Shown in pieces: positions 37,056-51,519 of a stretch of DNA of 64,000 nucleotides. Position 1 is the stretch's first letter. Every line of letters starts with the position of its first letter. Both the position numbers and the translations under genes were made by a program. The stretch is taken from assembly GCA_025677815.1 (NCBI GenBank), contig JAIXMP010000032.1:248001-312000 (forward strand), read 5' to 3'. This stretch comes from Phascolomyces articulosus (taxonomy: Eukaryota; Mucoromycota; Mucoromycetes; Mucorales; Lichtheimiaceae). The notes beneath the pieces are model-generated. The model was not told where the DNA came from. It saw only the letters and a list, made by a program, of their open reading frames with translations, and made no database searches.

Positions 37056-40000
37056 GGCTGTAATTCTTTTTCACAAATTATAAATAAAAAAGAGAAATAT
37101 ATAGAATAGTAAAAAGAGAGTTGGGTTTGTGAGAGTGTGAGAAAGTTGTTCTATTAGAGTTATTATTGATCATAGTAATATAAGTTAGCTTTAAAGAATT
37201 AAGAGAAACAGGACAGTAGAAAGTTTTCAAGGTTTGGAAATTACCACCATATGGGTAACACCCACCGCATCAATTAAGTATCACAATGAGATTCATTTTT
37301 GGTTTAGTACAAGAGTTAAATTGGATATCATTTTCTATATAAACTTTAAAGAATCCCCTTTTTCTGTAAATATTTCTACTAGTTATGCACTGCTAGTCCA
37401 TTATTTAGCATGAATGTATAGATTTGTATTATAATGAATCAAAAAAAGAAAGAGTTGAAATGAATGTCCCAAAGAATTCTTGGTAACACATAATATCTAG
37501 TTATCAACGTCGATATAAAATCAAAATGGTAACTGTTCGTTTACAGTGCCACAACCAGAGGGATGGGTCGTGCTGGTTTATATATATATCTTACAATTCT
37601 TAGATGTAAAGATATTATTCCCAATAGCAACAAGGAATTTATACACCTGTGATTGGTGTTGTTGTCAAACGATAAACAACCTACTACTGTTATAACATGT
37701 GAATAATATAACTTCTTGTTGATAGCAGCAATAACAATAAAGAAAACATTAGTAGAAAATTTAATAAAAAGTATGCATGAAATATGGAAGGATTCACAAA
37801 AAGAATATGTATATAGCAAAAAAGAAAAAAAAAGTACTAACCAAAAGATCAAAATACAAAATAGATCATCTTGATTAACATGAATTTGTCATTTTTGTGT
37901 GAAATATAATTCATTCATTCGCCATTCAATTAAGAAAGCAATAGAAGGTAGTATTAGTTTTCCTTTTTTAAATAGTAAAGTTGTTTGTCTGATGGATGGA
38001 AAATTCGTTCAATAATATAGATTGAGTTTAACAGGAGAAGTATCCATTTTTAAAAACAAGTAGTCATGTATATACACGTTATAATTTTACACTCATGGTG
38101 GTTATTTCCATTATGATGAATTGATTGATTCTTTTTCTATCTATCAAGCAGCAGGTTGCTGTTGTACCTACCTTTTTTTTCTAGGAGACACACATAAGTA
38201 ATACATTTTATATATGAATGTAATAGTAGTAACACAAGAAGATTTATGAAATTAAAAAAGAAAGGGAAAGAAGGAAAGAAATGTTTGTTTCTTGCATAAA
38301 TGATTATATTAAAGAAGTTTTATATATTACTCCGGGTTTATTTGGATTTATAGAATAACACCTACATAATAGTAAACTCATGGATGTCTACGTAAATCAC
38401 ACCAGTCATAATGATAATAATAATACCTAATAACCGGAACATATAATATATAATGGAAGGAGTAAGAGGGGATAAAGAGTCGGTAGTATAGAAGATGGCT
38501 TCTTGGTAATAAAATATCTCTGATTCTCTCTCCTCTTTTTCCTATCATATAAACCTTATTGTGTCTCTGATATATATAAAATAGCATTTAGTTATTTAGG
38601 GCTTATTCCGATAAACCCTCTTTTGATCTCCTTCTTTCCTCCCCTCCGTCCACACCAAAGGTGATCAGATATATATATAAAGAAAGATTGATGGAAGGGA
38701 GATGGGTGATGTGCGTGTGCGTGTGCATTTGTCGTGTGATAAAAAGCGGGGGTTTTTTCTTCGAAAGGGAAAGTAGTATGTCATTTACTGTCCTGATTTT
38801 TCAGGTAACACAATCACAAAATGTCATTTTTTTTCCATCACACTACCTTTATTTGTGCGTGAGAAAGAACGAAACTTTTGATTAAAAGAATAATAGTATA
38901 TCAGTCATGGCCATATTGTATATTAATTAGAAGTCTAATACACTACTACGTAATCATTCCCTATGGATAGATGAGAATAACCAAGATAGAATTTATATCA
39001 ATATTAAAGTTACAAGAAGTTAACGGATTCCAATTAAAAAAAATAATAATAAGGGGGAGGATGTTTGATGATGATGAAGACCTAGAAAATTGAAAAAAGG
39101 GATTTCTTTTTCCAATCAACTAATATAACATCTTATATATTATGCATATAACAACTAATTTCATTTTTATACTATATAGATTTAGATACAAAGCACGGCT
39201 TAAGAAAGCCATTTCAAACACTGAAGGAGGAAGGAAGGGATAGTAAACAATTAGTAACGAGAGATAGTAAAAATTATAACTTAGATTTGTATTATTATTA
39301 TTATTAAAGTAGATAGATGAGTTCTTGACGAGATCAGATAATAAGCCGTTTTAATAACACATGGATTACTTACACATATACATGACTGCACATCAAACTT
39401 AAAAAAAAAAATCGGATGCACGACGCACATACTCACGATGCACGTCAAATAAAAAGAGAGATACATTTTTCTTTAAAGATATGCGCATCATTATTACTGC
39501 TTGTAGCCTGCATTATAATTAAAAAAAATAGACTTCATGAATTGCATTTATTATATCAAATCGATATGTATAAAGCAAAAAGAAGCTCCTACACAGAAAA
39601 TTTTGTTAGTTTCAAGAATTATTCCAAATTTGGAAATTCCGTTAATTAAAAGAATCACAAAATAAGGATCATTCGATTTTTTTTACATTCATTGTATGCC
39701 AAAAAAAAAAAGAGATAGATCAAGAAAATATGCTCCTATATAATTATATATGTTGGTAATTAAGTAAGCAAGCAACCATAAGGTGTTGGTGTTTTCATAT
39801 GTTGTTGTTATTTAATATGAGTGGTTATAATAAATGATTGTCGTTGTCGTCTTGAATATATATATAAAAGGTAAGCAACACTACTCTTTTATAAAAAAAA
39901 AAGATTCATCGTACGTAACAAGAAAAAAAGGAGAGAGTCTTTTTTTAAAAGAGGGTTGCATTATATATATAGAGTATATGGTTAGATCATCATCATGTTT

Positions 40001-41214
40001 TATTATCATTACACACCACCCTTCTTATATTATTATCATGCAAGAAGAAGTATTATAGGCATCTATTATAAGTATACTTTAGGGTTTATTGTGAATTATG
40101 AAAAAGAGAATAATAATAATAATAATATATAAATAAGGTACAGAATAAAGACAAACCATGGACCAGTCTACTCTATCTTTTTTTTTTCCCTCCCCATCTT
40201 TATGTCCGTGCTCCTCACTCTTTTTATCATAATAATACCACACATTCCCATCTATTTTCCTATATTTATCAAAAATTATATACGGCAACCCTTTTCCCAG
40301 GGTTATTTTCCCCCTTCTTTTCAACAAAGAAAAAAGGAAGATCGATTCTAAAGCAAGTTCTTATTGTTTAAAATTATATGTCGGATTGGATTTGATTTAA
40401 TGACTGAGTTTATTCTGATTTTAGTCTAGATTATTATTGTTTTTTTTTTTTTTTTTTTTTTTTTTTTTCACTAATACTCATTCATACAATTTACTTTGTT
40501 GATATCTACCTTTTATCCTAAAGACCATAGAATGACGATAGTTGCTGCTGCAGTATATAAAAATATATATTGTACCTGCATAGTGATATTGGATTGTGCT
40601 CTGGTGTTACAACTTTATATATACTTTGACCTCCTATTTTCGTACTCATCTTTTTTTTTTCTTTCTTTTGCTTTTTTCCCTCCTTTTTTCGTTTTTCTCT
40701 TTTTCCTTTATATTTTTTCAAGTCGTTGGAGTTTGTGCCATTCAAAAAAAAAAAAAGTGTACCTGAAGTTCGGCTTTTTGGTATAAAAAACTTGTCCCTG
40801 CCTTTTTTGAACCTGGGCACTCCATCTAATTCACACACACACTCTCTCTCTCCTCGTGCGCGCCTTTTTTTTCGTCTCTCCTTTAGACTCGAACTTGTAT
40901 ATGTCTCTTTTTTTGATATAGTTTATTATTATCAATCTATCATCATCATAATTATATGTCATTCTAAATACACTATCTAACTATCTATATCTTTTACGAG
41001 AAAAAAAATTGTATTCTTTTTCTTTTTCCCTTTTTTCTTTTCTTTTTTTTTTTTAATATTTTCTTTGCACTACCAATTCTTCTTTTTCTTGTGTAATTTA
41101 TTTAATACTTATTTTTATTATCTATTTTTTTTTTGTTATTATTTATTATTTATTATCTTATTTTATTATTTTATTTTATATTTTTGTTAATAATTTTTAT
41201 TTTATATCGAAATC
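37056..41214. other. 4.2-kb intergenic region, no supported gene
   Basis: Upstream of both the F-box gene (leftward) and the histone-fold gene (rightward). It contains low-complexity sequence, including a 29-T run (40440-40468), CT and CA tracts near 40840 and TA-rich blocks. Open frames here (for example 40496-40786 +, 40518-40838 -) overlap on opposite strands and reflect homopolymers. The CT-rich stretch from about 40620 to 41200 is probably the leader of the gene starting at 41215. Confidence 0.5.
40440..40468. repeat. 29-nt T homopolymer
   Basis: A long T run in the upstream region of the histone-fold gene. Poly(dA:dT) tracts exclude nucleosomes in fungi, so it may help keep the promoter open. 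Confidence 0.8.
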
Positions 41215-43866
41215 ATGTCAAGAGGTAAAAAAATATATATATTTATAGTAAACAAATTTTATAATAGTAACAAAATCAAATCATTGTTTTTTTAACCCTT
41301 TCTATTATTATTATTATTATTATTATTATTACTAGAAATACGTTACGTTTGTCACAGAGCTGCCAATGCCATCATTACAGAAGTCGATCCTTTACGCGTA
41401 TCAACAGATGCTTTACAAGTCATTAATCAATTCCTCGACGAATTTGTTCACCTTTTATTATCATCCTCTCAATCTCTCGACCTTTCTCGGATAAAAACAA
41501 CCGTTCTATCTTTATTATTATCTTCAGCTGTTGGAAAGAATGCCATTGTCGAAGCAGAACTTCAAGTCAAATCATATAGTGAATCAACAGATACCATTGA
41601 CTATGAAGCCTATGAACGTACAAGAACATTGGATCCTTCATTATTACCTAAATTAGTCGATCGTCTTCGAGAAGATATTGTCAATTATTGTACACTGGCT
41701 GAAAAAAATCATCAAAATCCTCGACGACCTAGCTTGGCTTCTACTATATCGACCACCAATACCGTCAATAATATCGCGATATCACCTATTGTTATCGTTT
41801 ATGTTACTGCTATTATTGAGCACGTGGCAGAGTATATCCTCACGGTTAGTTAGTTTAAAACCAATACTTAAATTAGAGAGAACGAGAAAGAGAGGAGAAA
41901 AAAATAAGGGAAAATAAAAAAACTAATCAACTTGTTTATATATATATATATATTATATATATATCAATTATTGAATGATTTCAGGCGATTGCAATGACTG
42001 CAGAACATCAAGATACAGAATATATTCGTGTAAAAGAAGTTTATATAACATTAATGGATGATATTCAAGTGGGAAATATGTTTTCAAAAATGGCATTACG
42101 AGAACGATTAGAGGTAAAAAAAAAAAAATAAAGTTTTATGAAATATTGCTTTTGTTCTATGTGTAACATTTGCCATATTAAATAAAAAAAAATATGCTTG
42201 GATAATTTTAGAAACGCGCTTCAGTTCTTAATTATCGTTCATCTCAACAACAACAGCAAAATATATTACCATCCCCTGTACCTAGTCCTGTCACATCATC
42301 AAGGAAACAATCCAATGTTCATATAAGAGATTCGAGTATGTATGATTGTTTATCAGTATTTAAAGAAAAAAAGATAAAAGATCTCATCATCAAAATAATT
42401 ATCTTGCATATTATGCGTTTTTGTTTCTATTTTTTCTAAATTCTATTTTTTTATATATTTATTGTATTCTCCGTGTTTTAAACTTATATTTTCTTCTTTT
42501 TTTTCATTTTTTTTTACTATTAGCTGTGGATCCCTACATGGATATTGGATTTGTAGATGATGAAGAAATGGATTATAGTCAACCAGGTAGTCCACCACCC
42601 AATGGAAAAATCCCATCCATGTATTCAATGACACAAGCACGGCCCATGTCAATTATGAGTACAAGTACAAGTACCAATACTATCAGCTCTACCACTTCCT
42701 CTGGAAGTAAAAAAGGATTTCGACTTTTTGGTAAAAAAAGAGATTCAGTAGCTACAGATACAAGTTCACCTCAGTCGCCGGTACGACAACACCATCACCA
42801 TCATAATAGCTATCAACCTTCAATACAACAACAACAACAACAACGAGCATCCAAAACACCTGTTGCCGTTTCTGTGTATCATTCAGATTCACCTGCTATT
42901 AATTTTGAAGATTTGATCAAATCAGGCGATACGGTTCGATTATCATTAACGCCAAGTCGATTGAAATCAATAGAAATCATGAAAGATCATAGTGGTATTG
43001 ATGAAAGTACTTCTATACGATCCACAGATTCAGATTCATTTATTGCTACAAAGCAACAACCTCCTTTACCACCACCTCATCAACAACAAATACGACCTAC
43101 TAGTATGGATCGATCCATTACTCCTGCGATTCATCATAATCACACTAATAATATATCTTCTTTTACTACGAGAAGAGCCGTTTCATCGGATTTACCTGCT
43201 TCTCAATTCCAACAACAACAACAACAACAACAACAATTACAACAACGTCATTCACATCAAGTGTTACATAAAAAATTATCATTGGATGAACCTGTAACAC
43301 CTTTTGAAAATCCTCGATCTGCACCAAAACCACCTATTCTTCGAAGTATTGCACCAGGTACACGAACATCCTTTGTTGAACCAGATCATCCACCACGAAG
43401 AACACCACGACGACAACAAACCAAAGAAGAATTGGAACGACCTTCAAGTATGGTAGCTAAACGAGCTTCCATGATCAGTAGTGCAAGACCGACTTCTTTC
43501 CATGAAAATTTTGCCCTTCAATACGTGGATGGGGAAGAACCGCCTTCTCAACAACAATCGTCTCCACTCTCAGTATCCACCACTACAATGACAAAAACCA
43601 ATGGTGCGGTACGTGAAAAGGTGCTTAAATTTGAATTGGCAAAATCAGAACAATCCGTCACTACACAAACATCTAAACCGATCTATCTTGAAGCAGGCGT
43701 CCAAACAGATCCAGAATTACCTCGTGTGATCATTACAGCAGAAGATTGTAGTAGTGAACGTGGTATTGTTGTGGGTGATGAAGAATGGTTTGTTCCAGAT
43801 GAAGATTGGGAAGAAGATGAACATGAACAAGAGCATACAATTGTTGAATGGTTATTAGGAGAATAA
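41215..43866 (+). CDS. Fused histone-fold (H2B-like plus H2A-like) protein with disordered tail
   Basis: Five exons (41215-41224, 41336-41844, 41985-42113, 42212-42335, 42524-43866) join in phase to give 704 residues. The first coding exon is only 10 nt. Residues about 20-85 resemble the H2B histone fold: a long helix (DALQVINQFLDEFVHLLLSS), then DLSRIKTTVLSLLLSSAVGK and NAIVEAELQVKSYSES, which parallels the H2B C-terminal helix ending. After a charged linker with two Pro-containing loops, residues about 155-215 resemble the H2A fold: ISPIVIVYVTAIIEHVAEYI, LTAIAMTAEHQDTEYIRVKE and VYITLMDDIQVGNMFSKM. Both basic histone tails are missing. Residues 217-704 are low-complexity (poly-Gln, Ser/Thr/Pro, Arg-rich clusters) and end in a strongly acidic segment with Trp residues (WFVPDEDWEEDEHEQEHTIV). 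The histone-fold pairing is my inference from pattern, not a search. A structural role outside nucleosomes is possible; function is unknown. The gene is convergent with GET5, 161 bp apart. Confidence 0.8.
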
Positions 43867-44027
43867 TAATACTATGGATTACTTTTTATAATAATAATAA
43901 TAAATGAATGTATGTGATTTAATATACATATTTATAAATATTTATATAATCATTATCATCGTCCTTTTCACCCTATATATAAAACCATCCCCATACATAT
44001 ATATATACAAAATGTATTTTATTATTA

Positions 44028-44922
44028 TTATTGTTTTGTCAATTCTTGGAATTTAGAAATCAAAATCTCGGTATCTTTATCATTATTATCCACCAATTGT
44101 GCCACACTTGCTTTCAGCGAATCCCAAAATGCTGGATCATCCAATTTCTTTTCTGTCGTCAACGTCAATCCAAATCGTCCAGTCTCGGGATGTTTAGGTG
44201 GAGCAGTCAACATTAAATGTAAAGTGGCATTATCTGCTAATCCATAATCACTCAATAACTTGTTATCTGCCAACACTTTGCCTTTTAATAAAAGACGTTG
44301 TCGATTCACAGGGACTTCGGATTTTTGTTTATGAATACGTTCTTTTAATTCTTCAATGGTGGTATCGTCCAAGGAGACACCTTGAATGGTGATTTGCGAT
44401 GCTGGTTTAAGAATCTTGATCGTTAAATCAATGGTCGAAGGGGCACCATCTATAATAAATAATAAAGTTTTAGTTTTTTTTTTAGTTCTTGAATGGGTAA
44501 AAAAAAACCATACTCCCTTCTTCACTCGAGATGGATATGAAAAAGAAACTTTTTTCCCTTCTCTCTCTCACACACACTCCCCATTTCTTTTTTATCACCA
44601 CGTTAGATTATATTTTTTCCCTTTTTTTAAAGCTTTTCTCCCTAGACAAAGAAAGCTTTTTTTTAATCCAATTTACCAGTTGTTGTGGGTTCAGATGGCG
44701 TTAAGGGTGATCTCTATGTTTGATAATTATCTTTTAGTAACGTCGTTGGAGAGCATAATTTTTTTTTGTAATAATTAATGATTATTTCGAATGGTTTACC
44801 TTAATCTTTAATGGTTTAGGAAGATCTCTTGTGGTATAATCTTGACCATATCGAACAGCACGAGAAGAGAGTTCGGTCAAGTATTGATTGATAAACTTGC
44901 CTTCGTCAGGTACAACCAGCAT
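44028..44922 (-). CDS. GET5: GET pathway ubiquitin-like protein GET5/MDY2
   Basis: Get5 bridges Get4 and the Sgt2 co-chaperone when tail-anchored proteins are handed to Get3 for insertion into the ER. Three exons (44922-44800, 44713-44677, 44449-44028) join in phase to give 193 residues, near the yeast length. Residues 1-41 form the Get4-binding segment (EGKFINQYLTELSSRAVRYG, then LPKPLKIK). The ubiquitin-like domain spans about 54-130: IDLTIKILKPASQITIQGVS, IEELKERIHKQKSEVPVNRQ, RLLLKGKVLADNKLLSDYGL and NATLHLML. The C-terminal helical dimerisation domain is at about 155-193 (FWDSLKASVAQLVDNND, TEILISKFQELTKQ). The middle exon is just 37 nt (12 residues, Thr/Pro-rich), placing a flexible linker before the ubiquitin-like domain. 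Confidence 0.88.
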
Positions 44923-47900
44923 TATTATATATTTTTTTTATGTAAGAAAAAAATAGAGGAGAAGAATACTATTAATTCGCGTCTTTTTTTGGCTGCAGAG
45001 TAAATGAAAAGGAAAAAACAAAACAAAACTCAGTTTCACATGTTGCTGTTGGAGCATTTTCCAAGCAATTGAATGATCTACTATTTACTTCTTTTTTTTT
45101 TCTTTCTTTCGTGCACTGACCTTCCCCAGATTTGATTATTTCTAATCCTGACGAGTGGCATTAAATGCTAGAAGATCAACAAAGAATTATTATTTATCTG
45201 CCAAGAATATCTTGACAATGATATCGACGGAGAGATCACTTTATTGATCACCGATCAAATTTAGGAGTTCTGATAAACTATAAAATCGAAATGCTCCCTT
45301 TGAACAAATGAAGATATTTTTCTATTTGTACTCTTTCAAAAACCATCAAGTTGAAAGCTGAATTGTGGATAAAATAGCATGGACATTGCTGAAATAACAT
45401 GGAATAGAGATATAGATGCTGTTATATGAATACATGTGATTTTTATTGTATCAATTATATCAAGTTTTAAAAAGAATGATCCGAGTCATTCATTTTTTAC
45501 ACTTCTTTCCCTTCTCTACCTTTTTCTGCGAAAAAAAAAAACGACCATTACATTGATATTTCTTTGCTTGATGATGAACGTTGTGAGTTTTATTTGCTGT
45601 CAAAACAATTTATCTATCCCGTTTCTGCTATTGCGTAAGAGATATTTTGAGTTCGAAGCATTTCCATATTGTGCTGGCCATGAATATAGAATATATTCCG
45701 TACTAATGAGCCAGCCAATTTTATATAATTACAATACTAATAATCAAATAATGTGAAAGAACGACTATGCACCCACAACGTTTTAAATGAAAAGAAAATA
45801 CAGGTGGTATTCTTAAAAGAAATTTCGCAACCAGTCATGACATAGTGCTTCAAGCTTCTGGTAGTTACTGAAAATGTACATCTTTCTTTTATAAGAATAG
45901 TACATCAGAAAACTTTGTCCATCCTCAACAATAAAGCCAAGTTATTACAATAAAGAATTATTCTGTGGACACATAGAGCACTTTGCAAAATCGAAATATA
46001 ATCTAGAACCCCACGATCCCTTCATTATCGAATATTCTCACTCGGTGCGCTATACGATAAAAAAAAAGAGACTGAGAAGATGACTATCGTTGAGATAACT
46101 ATTGAGCCTTTTTTCAATGAAGCCATTTGGTTATAGAACCACGTGAATAAATGTATATTTCCATCAAATCGTGCTTTTACTTGAGATTATAAAAGCAACA
46201 GACTATTTGTATAAAGGCCGTCTGGTGTATCATTGCCTCAGAATTTCCTGTTAACAACAATACCATATTCACTTGGATTTAAAAGGATAAAGTTGACTGC
46301 AAACAATTCATGAGGATAATAAGCATATCACTACTACGTTATAAGCAACTCTATTGAATGGCGTAGATCGTTGCTCAAATGTTTGATGAGTTGTTATTTC
46401 ACAAAATGAGTGAAGACAACCATTTAATACAAACCATATTCCTGTCTATTATAGAAGAACTTATAACGAAATACGGCAATTTCCATATTTTCATTATTCT
46501 ACTTAGCGAAGAATGGTATAGAAAACAGAAAAGAATGTGGTATAATGCACACGTTATTATATATCATATTTTGTCGCCTTATCTCGATATTTTAATAACA
46601 TTTATTTACTACTACTACTATGTGCCTTTGTTGTCTAACACCATTGTATATGAAGATAATTTATATATATATATATATATACAACCGACTTCTTAATTAT
46701 ACGTTCCTTGCATCCATATTCTAAAAAAAAAAGTAACAAGAAAAGTTAATATATATTTCAATTATAAAATGTACAGCAACAATGAGATATCTCCACTTAC
46801 CGAAAAAAAAACGCAATGAGCTGCAGTGGAACTATGCAATATAATCTATATGACACATTAAAAGGAAAAAAATAAATTCGGCTAGAAATCATAGAAGAGG
46901 TACTGCTACTGCCTTGTATTTGTTTATTCATTCATTATATATAATAAATTACTTCCATCAATAATCATTCAAGAGGCGAGCTATGTTTTTTTCATGTGGA
47001 TATTAAGATGGGAAAAAAACTGAAGCATAGAAAAGCAATGAAATTGTAGCAAGCCGGTCGCATCAGTTTACCAAACTTAAATAGACGACGACAACAAAAA
47101 ATGAATCTCTCATTCAGTACACCCACTCGAATACATAGATAGACTGACACAACAGTAGTAAAATATATTCTGAACGAAGGCTATACACAAAAATAGATGC
47201 AACAAAAAGAAAAATGTTTAATCACAGGAGAGAGAGTGACGCCAGATATACCAATGATTCTACAGACAAATTTCATTATACTGATTTTCATACAGAGCAG
47301 TAATTCATGCGTCCATCAAAGTTGAAAAAGAGACAGATATCATCGACTCGTCAATAACCAACAGACTCTGTGGACATCTTTTCTCAATAATCCATTTGCT
47401 CCAAAACAAATATTATATAAACAGTTAAAAAAAAGATGATTAGAAGCATCCCCTTATATTTCGAAACATTTCTATTTCCAGAGAGAGCCATATATTATTC
47501 AGAAATCTGGCAAAGAAAAAAACGATATAAAAATGACGAAGAATACAATTTATTTCGACCACATATAGCTTGATATTTTTGCTGTCTATTTGGATAAATC
47601 GAATAAACCAAAATTATTAATTGTTATTTTGAGACAAAAGTATATCAAAATAATAGTTATACATTGTCATATATTGATGATTGATTCAAAGTGTAAAAAG
47701 AAAACCAGTAGGACGAAAATATAGTACACATTTTATATTGTTCTGTATTTTTTGAAGAACCAATTGTAACAACGTTATTCTTGCAAAAGAAAGAGCGCCG
47801 CATAGTATGCCTAGTACACGAACAAAATGAAACATTATCTTATCTAATTATTATTTATACCTAATCAAATTATTTTATATTTTCCCCCTTTATATACTAG

Positions 47901-50900
47901 AAAAATTGTTATGCGGTAAACGAATGGTGCAACGATATGTTATTTTCATTAGCATAAACAGACCTCTTCATCATTTAAGGATTATGGCATTCACCTGTAG
48001 TTGTCTTTTGGAGTTATAGACAATACAAAGCAAATAACCTATAATGGATAGAGAATTGTTTTCCCATTGAATATGCTACTATCTATACACTGTATATAGA
48101 AAAGGAAATATAAGCAATGTAGTCAAGGCATACATTGAAAAAAATAGTTTACTACGTAATGACAAGAGAATAATTAAAGGAAAAAGCAACTCTTTAATGC
48201 AGAAATCAAGGAAGAAGGTATCAATTAAACGCATTCTTGCAGCCATACATAATCGAAAAACATCATTACCATATTCTTGTTCCTGTGAGAGACATCCTCA
48301 ACCATTTTTACTTTAGTATGATCAAAACCTAAACTTCCTTCACACACCGAAAATTGAGTTAGTTTACAGACATTTCACTACATTCTTCTCGGATACTTTT
48401 ATAATAGTACTCAGGTAAATATTGGCATAAATTTCTCAGATGTTTTAATCGAAAAAAAAACAGTGAATGGTTCCATTTACCTTAGAGCATTGTTCATACA
48501 TGTTAAATATTGATTAAAGACACACGGTATTAACACAAATCATGATATCTTATTACACAATGGAAAATATTCGATTTGAATTTTTTTAAACTGACAGAGG
48601 AAACAGAACCAAGTGGAGCATCTTCGTTATTTAATTTCAAATATAATTATTATTTTTTCGAAAATATGTACTGTTGTATTATCGACGAACATTTTTTATA
48701 CATGTCAAAAGGTATACCACTATATTATTACCGCATGAAAAAAAAAGTATATAGGAAAAAAGTGAACAAGCGTATTCTTATTTGAAGTGACCGAGAAAAA
48801 CATTGATAATTCTATCTTGCCCTTCAAAAGTGGGGTTTTTTTTTATCGTTGTTAGGTATTGCTATCAAAAAGACAGTAGTCAACCGAAGTCACTATATAT
48901 ATATGTATTTTTCTTTTCCTTGGATACACTCGAAAAAATCCTCATAATCTTTTCGTTGGGAAAAGAAAAAGGGAGTATTTTTGCCCATTGATTATAATTT
49001 AACAAACTATGTATTGGTGGCTATCTGATCAATCTATCGTAACGCAAAATACAAAACACCATCCTCGAGTGACATCATCACTGAGTTTCGTTCTAGCTGC
49101 AATAATTTCAAAAAACCAAGAAGATGTTAACGACGAAAACGACAGTGATGACCATTACCAGTGAGATTTTTGGCATCGACAGAGATTATTATAACATGTC
49201 TGGTAAAAATAAAGGCAAAAAATGTGGTAATATTTTTTTTTCAAATTTAATTGTATATGTTGTATGATGAATTCAGTACTTGTAGTACCTATACCTAGAT
49301 TCTCATGTAAATTATTCACGCACAGCAAAGTGCATATAATAGTACTATGGTATAGAAATCACCTTGAATCTTGTAATTGCAACATACAGTGGACTACTTC
49401 TATCCTATTTACTGGAAGCTAAACTCAACCGAGTTATTCATCTCTAAGTTAGCATTATATACACTATATTCTAATAGCTAAAATGGTTGTTAGGAATATG
49501 AAGGTTCCAACATCTATTATAAATATTAAGAAAGTGAAGAATGTTGAGTTTTTTTCTCACCAATTACGACATACTCCTCATAGTATTGTTGAGCAACAAA
49601 AGTATATCACAAATTCGATTATTCTCCTTTTAAAAACAACAGCAAAATTACTTCGAATAATTCTTGATTTACCTATATATTATTTATTAACTCTATCTAT
49701 GAAGGATTTGTATAACATTTGCGACACCCATGTGTATTATTTACAGGAAGAATATAGTGGGACTATAGATAAATACTTAATAAATTGAAAATGATGGTGC
49801 CTTTATCTTCAATGTGTATACTGAACCGTGCAGAATTTAGCGTAAAAGCAATTCTGAAAGACAAGGAAAAAGAAACGTTCATTCCTTAATATAAGTAACT
49901 GCAATGTTTATACCCTATATATGAAAAAGCAATTTAAGGAAACACTTCTTACGGCGGTATTGATACAATATATTTATTGAAGAAATTAGAGTATGAAATG
50001 GGGAAAACAGGTTTAACATTATAAACTTATTATCAAGAAAATGATATACTAAAAAAATGAAATTGCTAATGAAAGTAGAATGCAAAAAAAAGATATACAC
50101 TTAACAGAAAAGGCTTTTATCATTCTTTTATTATCCAGATCAACCACAATACTTTAACAGATAGTCCAACAATATTATATTGAAGAGCTTTTTGGCAGCG
50201 AATGTCATGTATCCCTTTTAGATTATTAGAAATTTTAATTTGTATAAAATTCATCATCAGTACTATAATCAAGAAGGGTGCGTTTTATTAATAGGAGTAA
50301 CCATCTATAATATGATAATAATAACTGGTAACTATTATGAAACTAATTGGATTAGCTGAGCATCAAGATTTTCAGGGAATTCTTGGATATTCATGTGCAG
50401 TGTGACTCTATACAATACATCGAATTCTGCACACATATACAACAGCGAGCAACAAGAACATTAGTATATTATTGTGAACGGCCATCCCTTCGTTGCCTTA
50501 TATATATACAGGTTTTCATATTTCCCTCTTAATAGTAATGTTACCCAATATGAAACTCAGAATTTTCATCGTGTCCCAGTGAATGGAAGATTGACATATC
50601 AAAGAATCACCATTTAACCCCATGATTATCTCCAATATTTTTCGTATCTTTTCAATTGTCATGAACATCCCTGGAGAGTAAAATGGCAATACTTAATTAA
50701 AAGCTCAGTCCGGAATATGTAAAAATAACAATTCTTTCCTTATCAACATAATCAAAACCGGTGGACGTACTCCATGATTTCTTTAACACAACACTGGCTA
50801 CTTCATCCGATAAAGGAAACCCAATTATTGCTATTCTTTTAATTTTCTCTATCAATGCAGCATATTGTCACGCTACTTTCTTATGAAAGAACAATTAAAT

Positions 50901-51519
50901 CACAATAGATAGTTGTGCACAAATATATTTTCTAATGAAACATTCATTTAGGTCGAGTATTGTTTTCGTGGTAAAAGTTATCGAAACCATTACTCGTATT
51001 GACATATATTGAGCTAAGTCCGTATATGAATGTAGTTTGGTTTGATATAAAGTAATTTACTCAACAAATACACACATCAATGAGCCATGAAATTATATCT
51101 TTTTGTTAGAAGAAAAGCACTACTAATCACAAGCACTCATTCCATAACTCCTAATACAACTTAAAGGGGTACTTTGAGAATATTCTACATTTGTTGCCAA
51201 GAGAATATGACAAGTGATATAGTATCACGACTAAATTAGTGAGTTTTTATGTAATCTTTTGTTACATCATATTATGTACTTGATTGATTTCTCATCAAAG
51301 ATATATACAAATTAGATAGATTGTACGCATCGTGATGGCAGCAAAACTGTTTCTCAATCTTCAGATGACCTAGAGATTCATAATTTCTTAATGCTCATCA
51401 TTTATTATGCTTGCAGAAACAAAATTGTCACATTTGACGAACAAGAAAAAAAAAAGGATAAAAGAACTTATCCAGATTCAGCCTATTTCTTGTGACATTT
51501 TAATCATTCGAATATATGT

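Noticed and set aside
40496..40838. Opposing open frames near 40.5-40.8 kb
   Set aside because: They are mirror images across CT/GA-rich and homopolymer sequence in a promoter leader.
46379..46696. 105-codon frame in the gene-poor block
   Set aside because: Ile/Tyr/Phe-rich, ends in a TA microsatellite, no recognisable domain.
49386..49410. Possible Tc1-type terminal repeat (TACAGTGGACTACTTC)
   Set aside because: It resembles mariner ends, but I could find no convincing inverted partner at a suitable distance; a sequence near 53020 matches only weakly.
49483..49788. 101-codon frame in the gene-poor block
   Set aside because: Protein-like in places but without family signature, promoter or splice sites; left uncalled.
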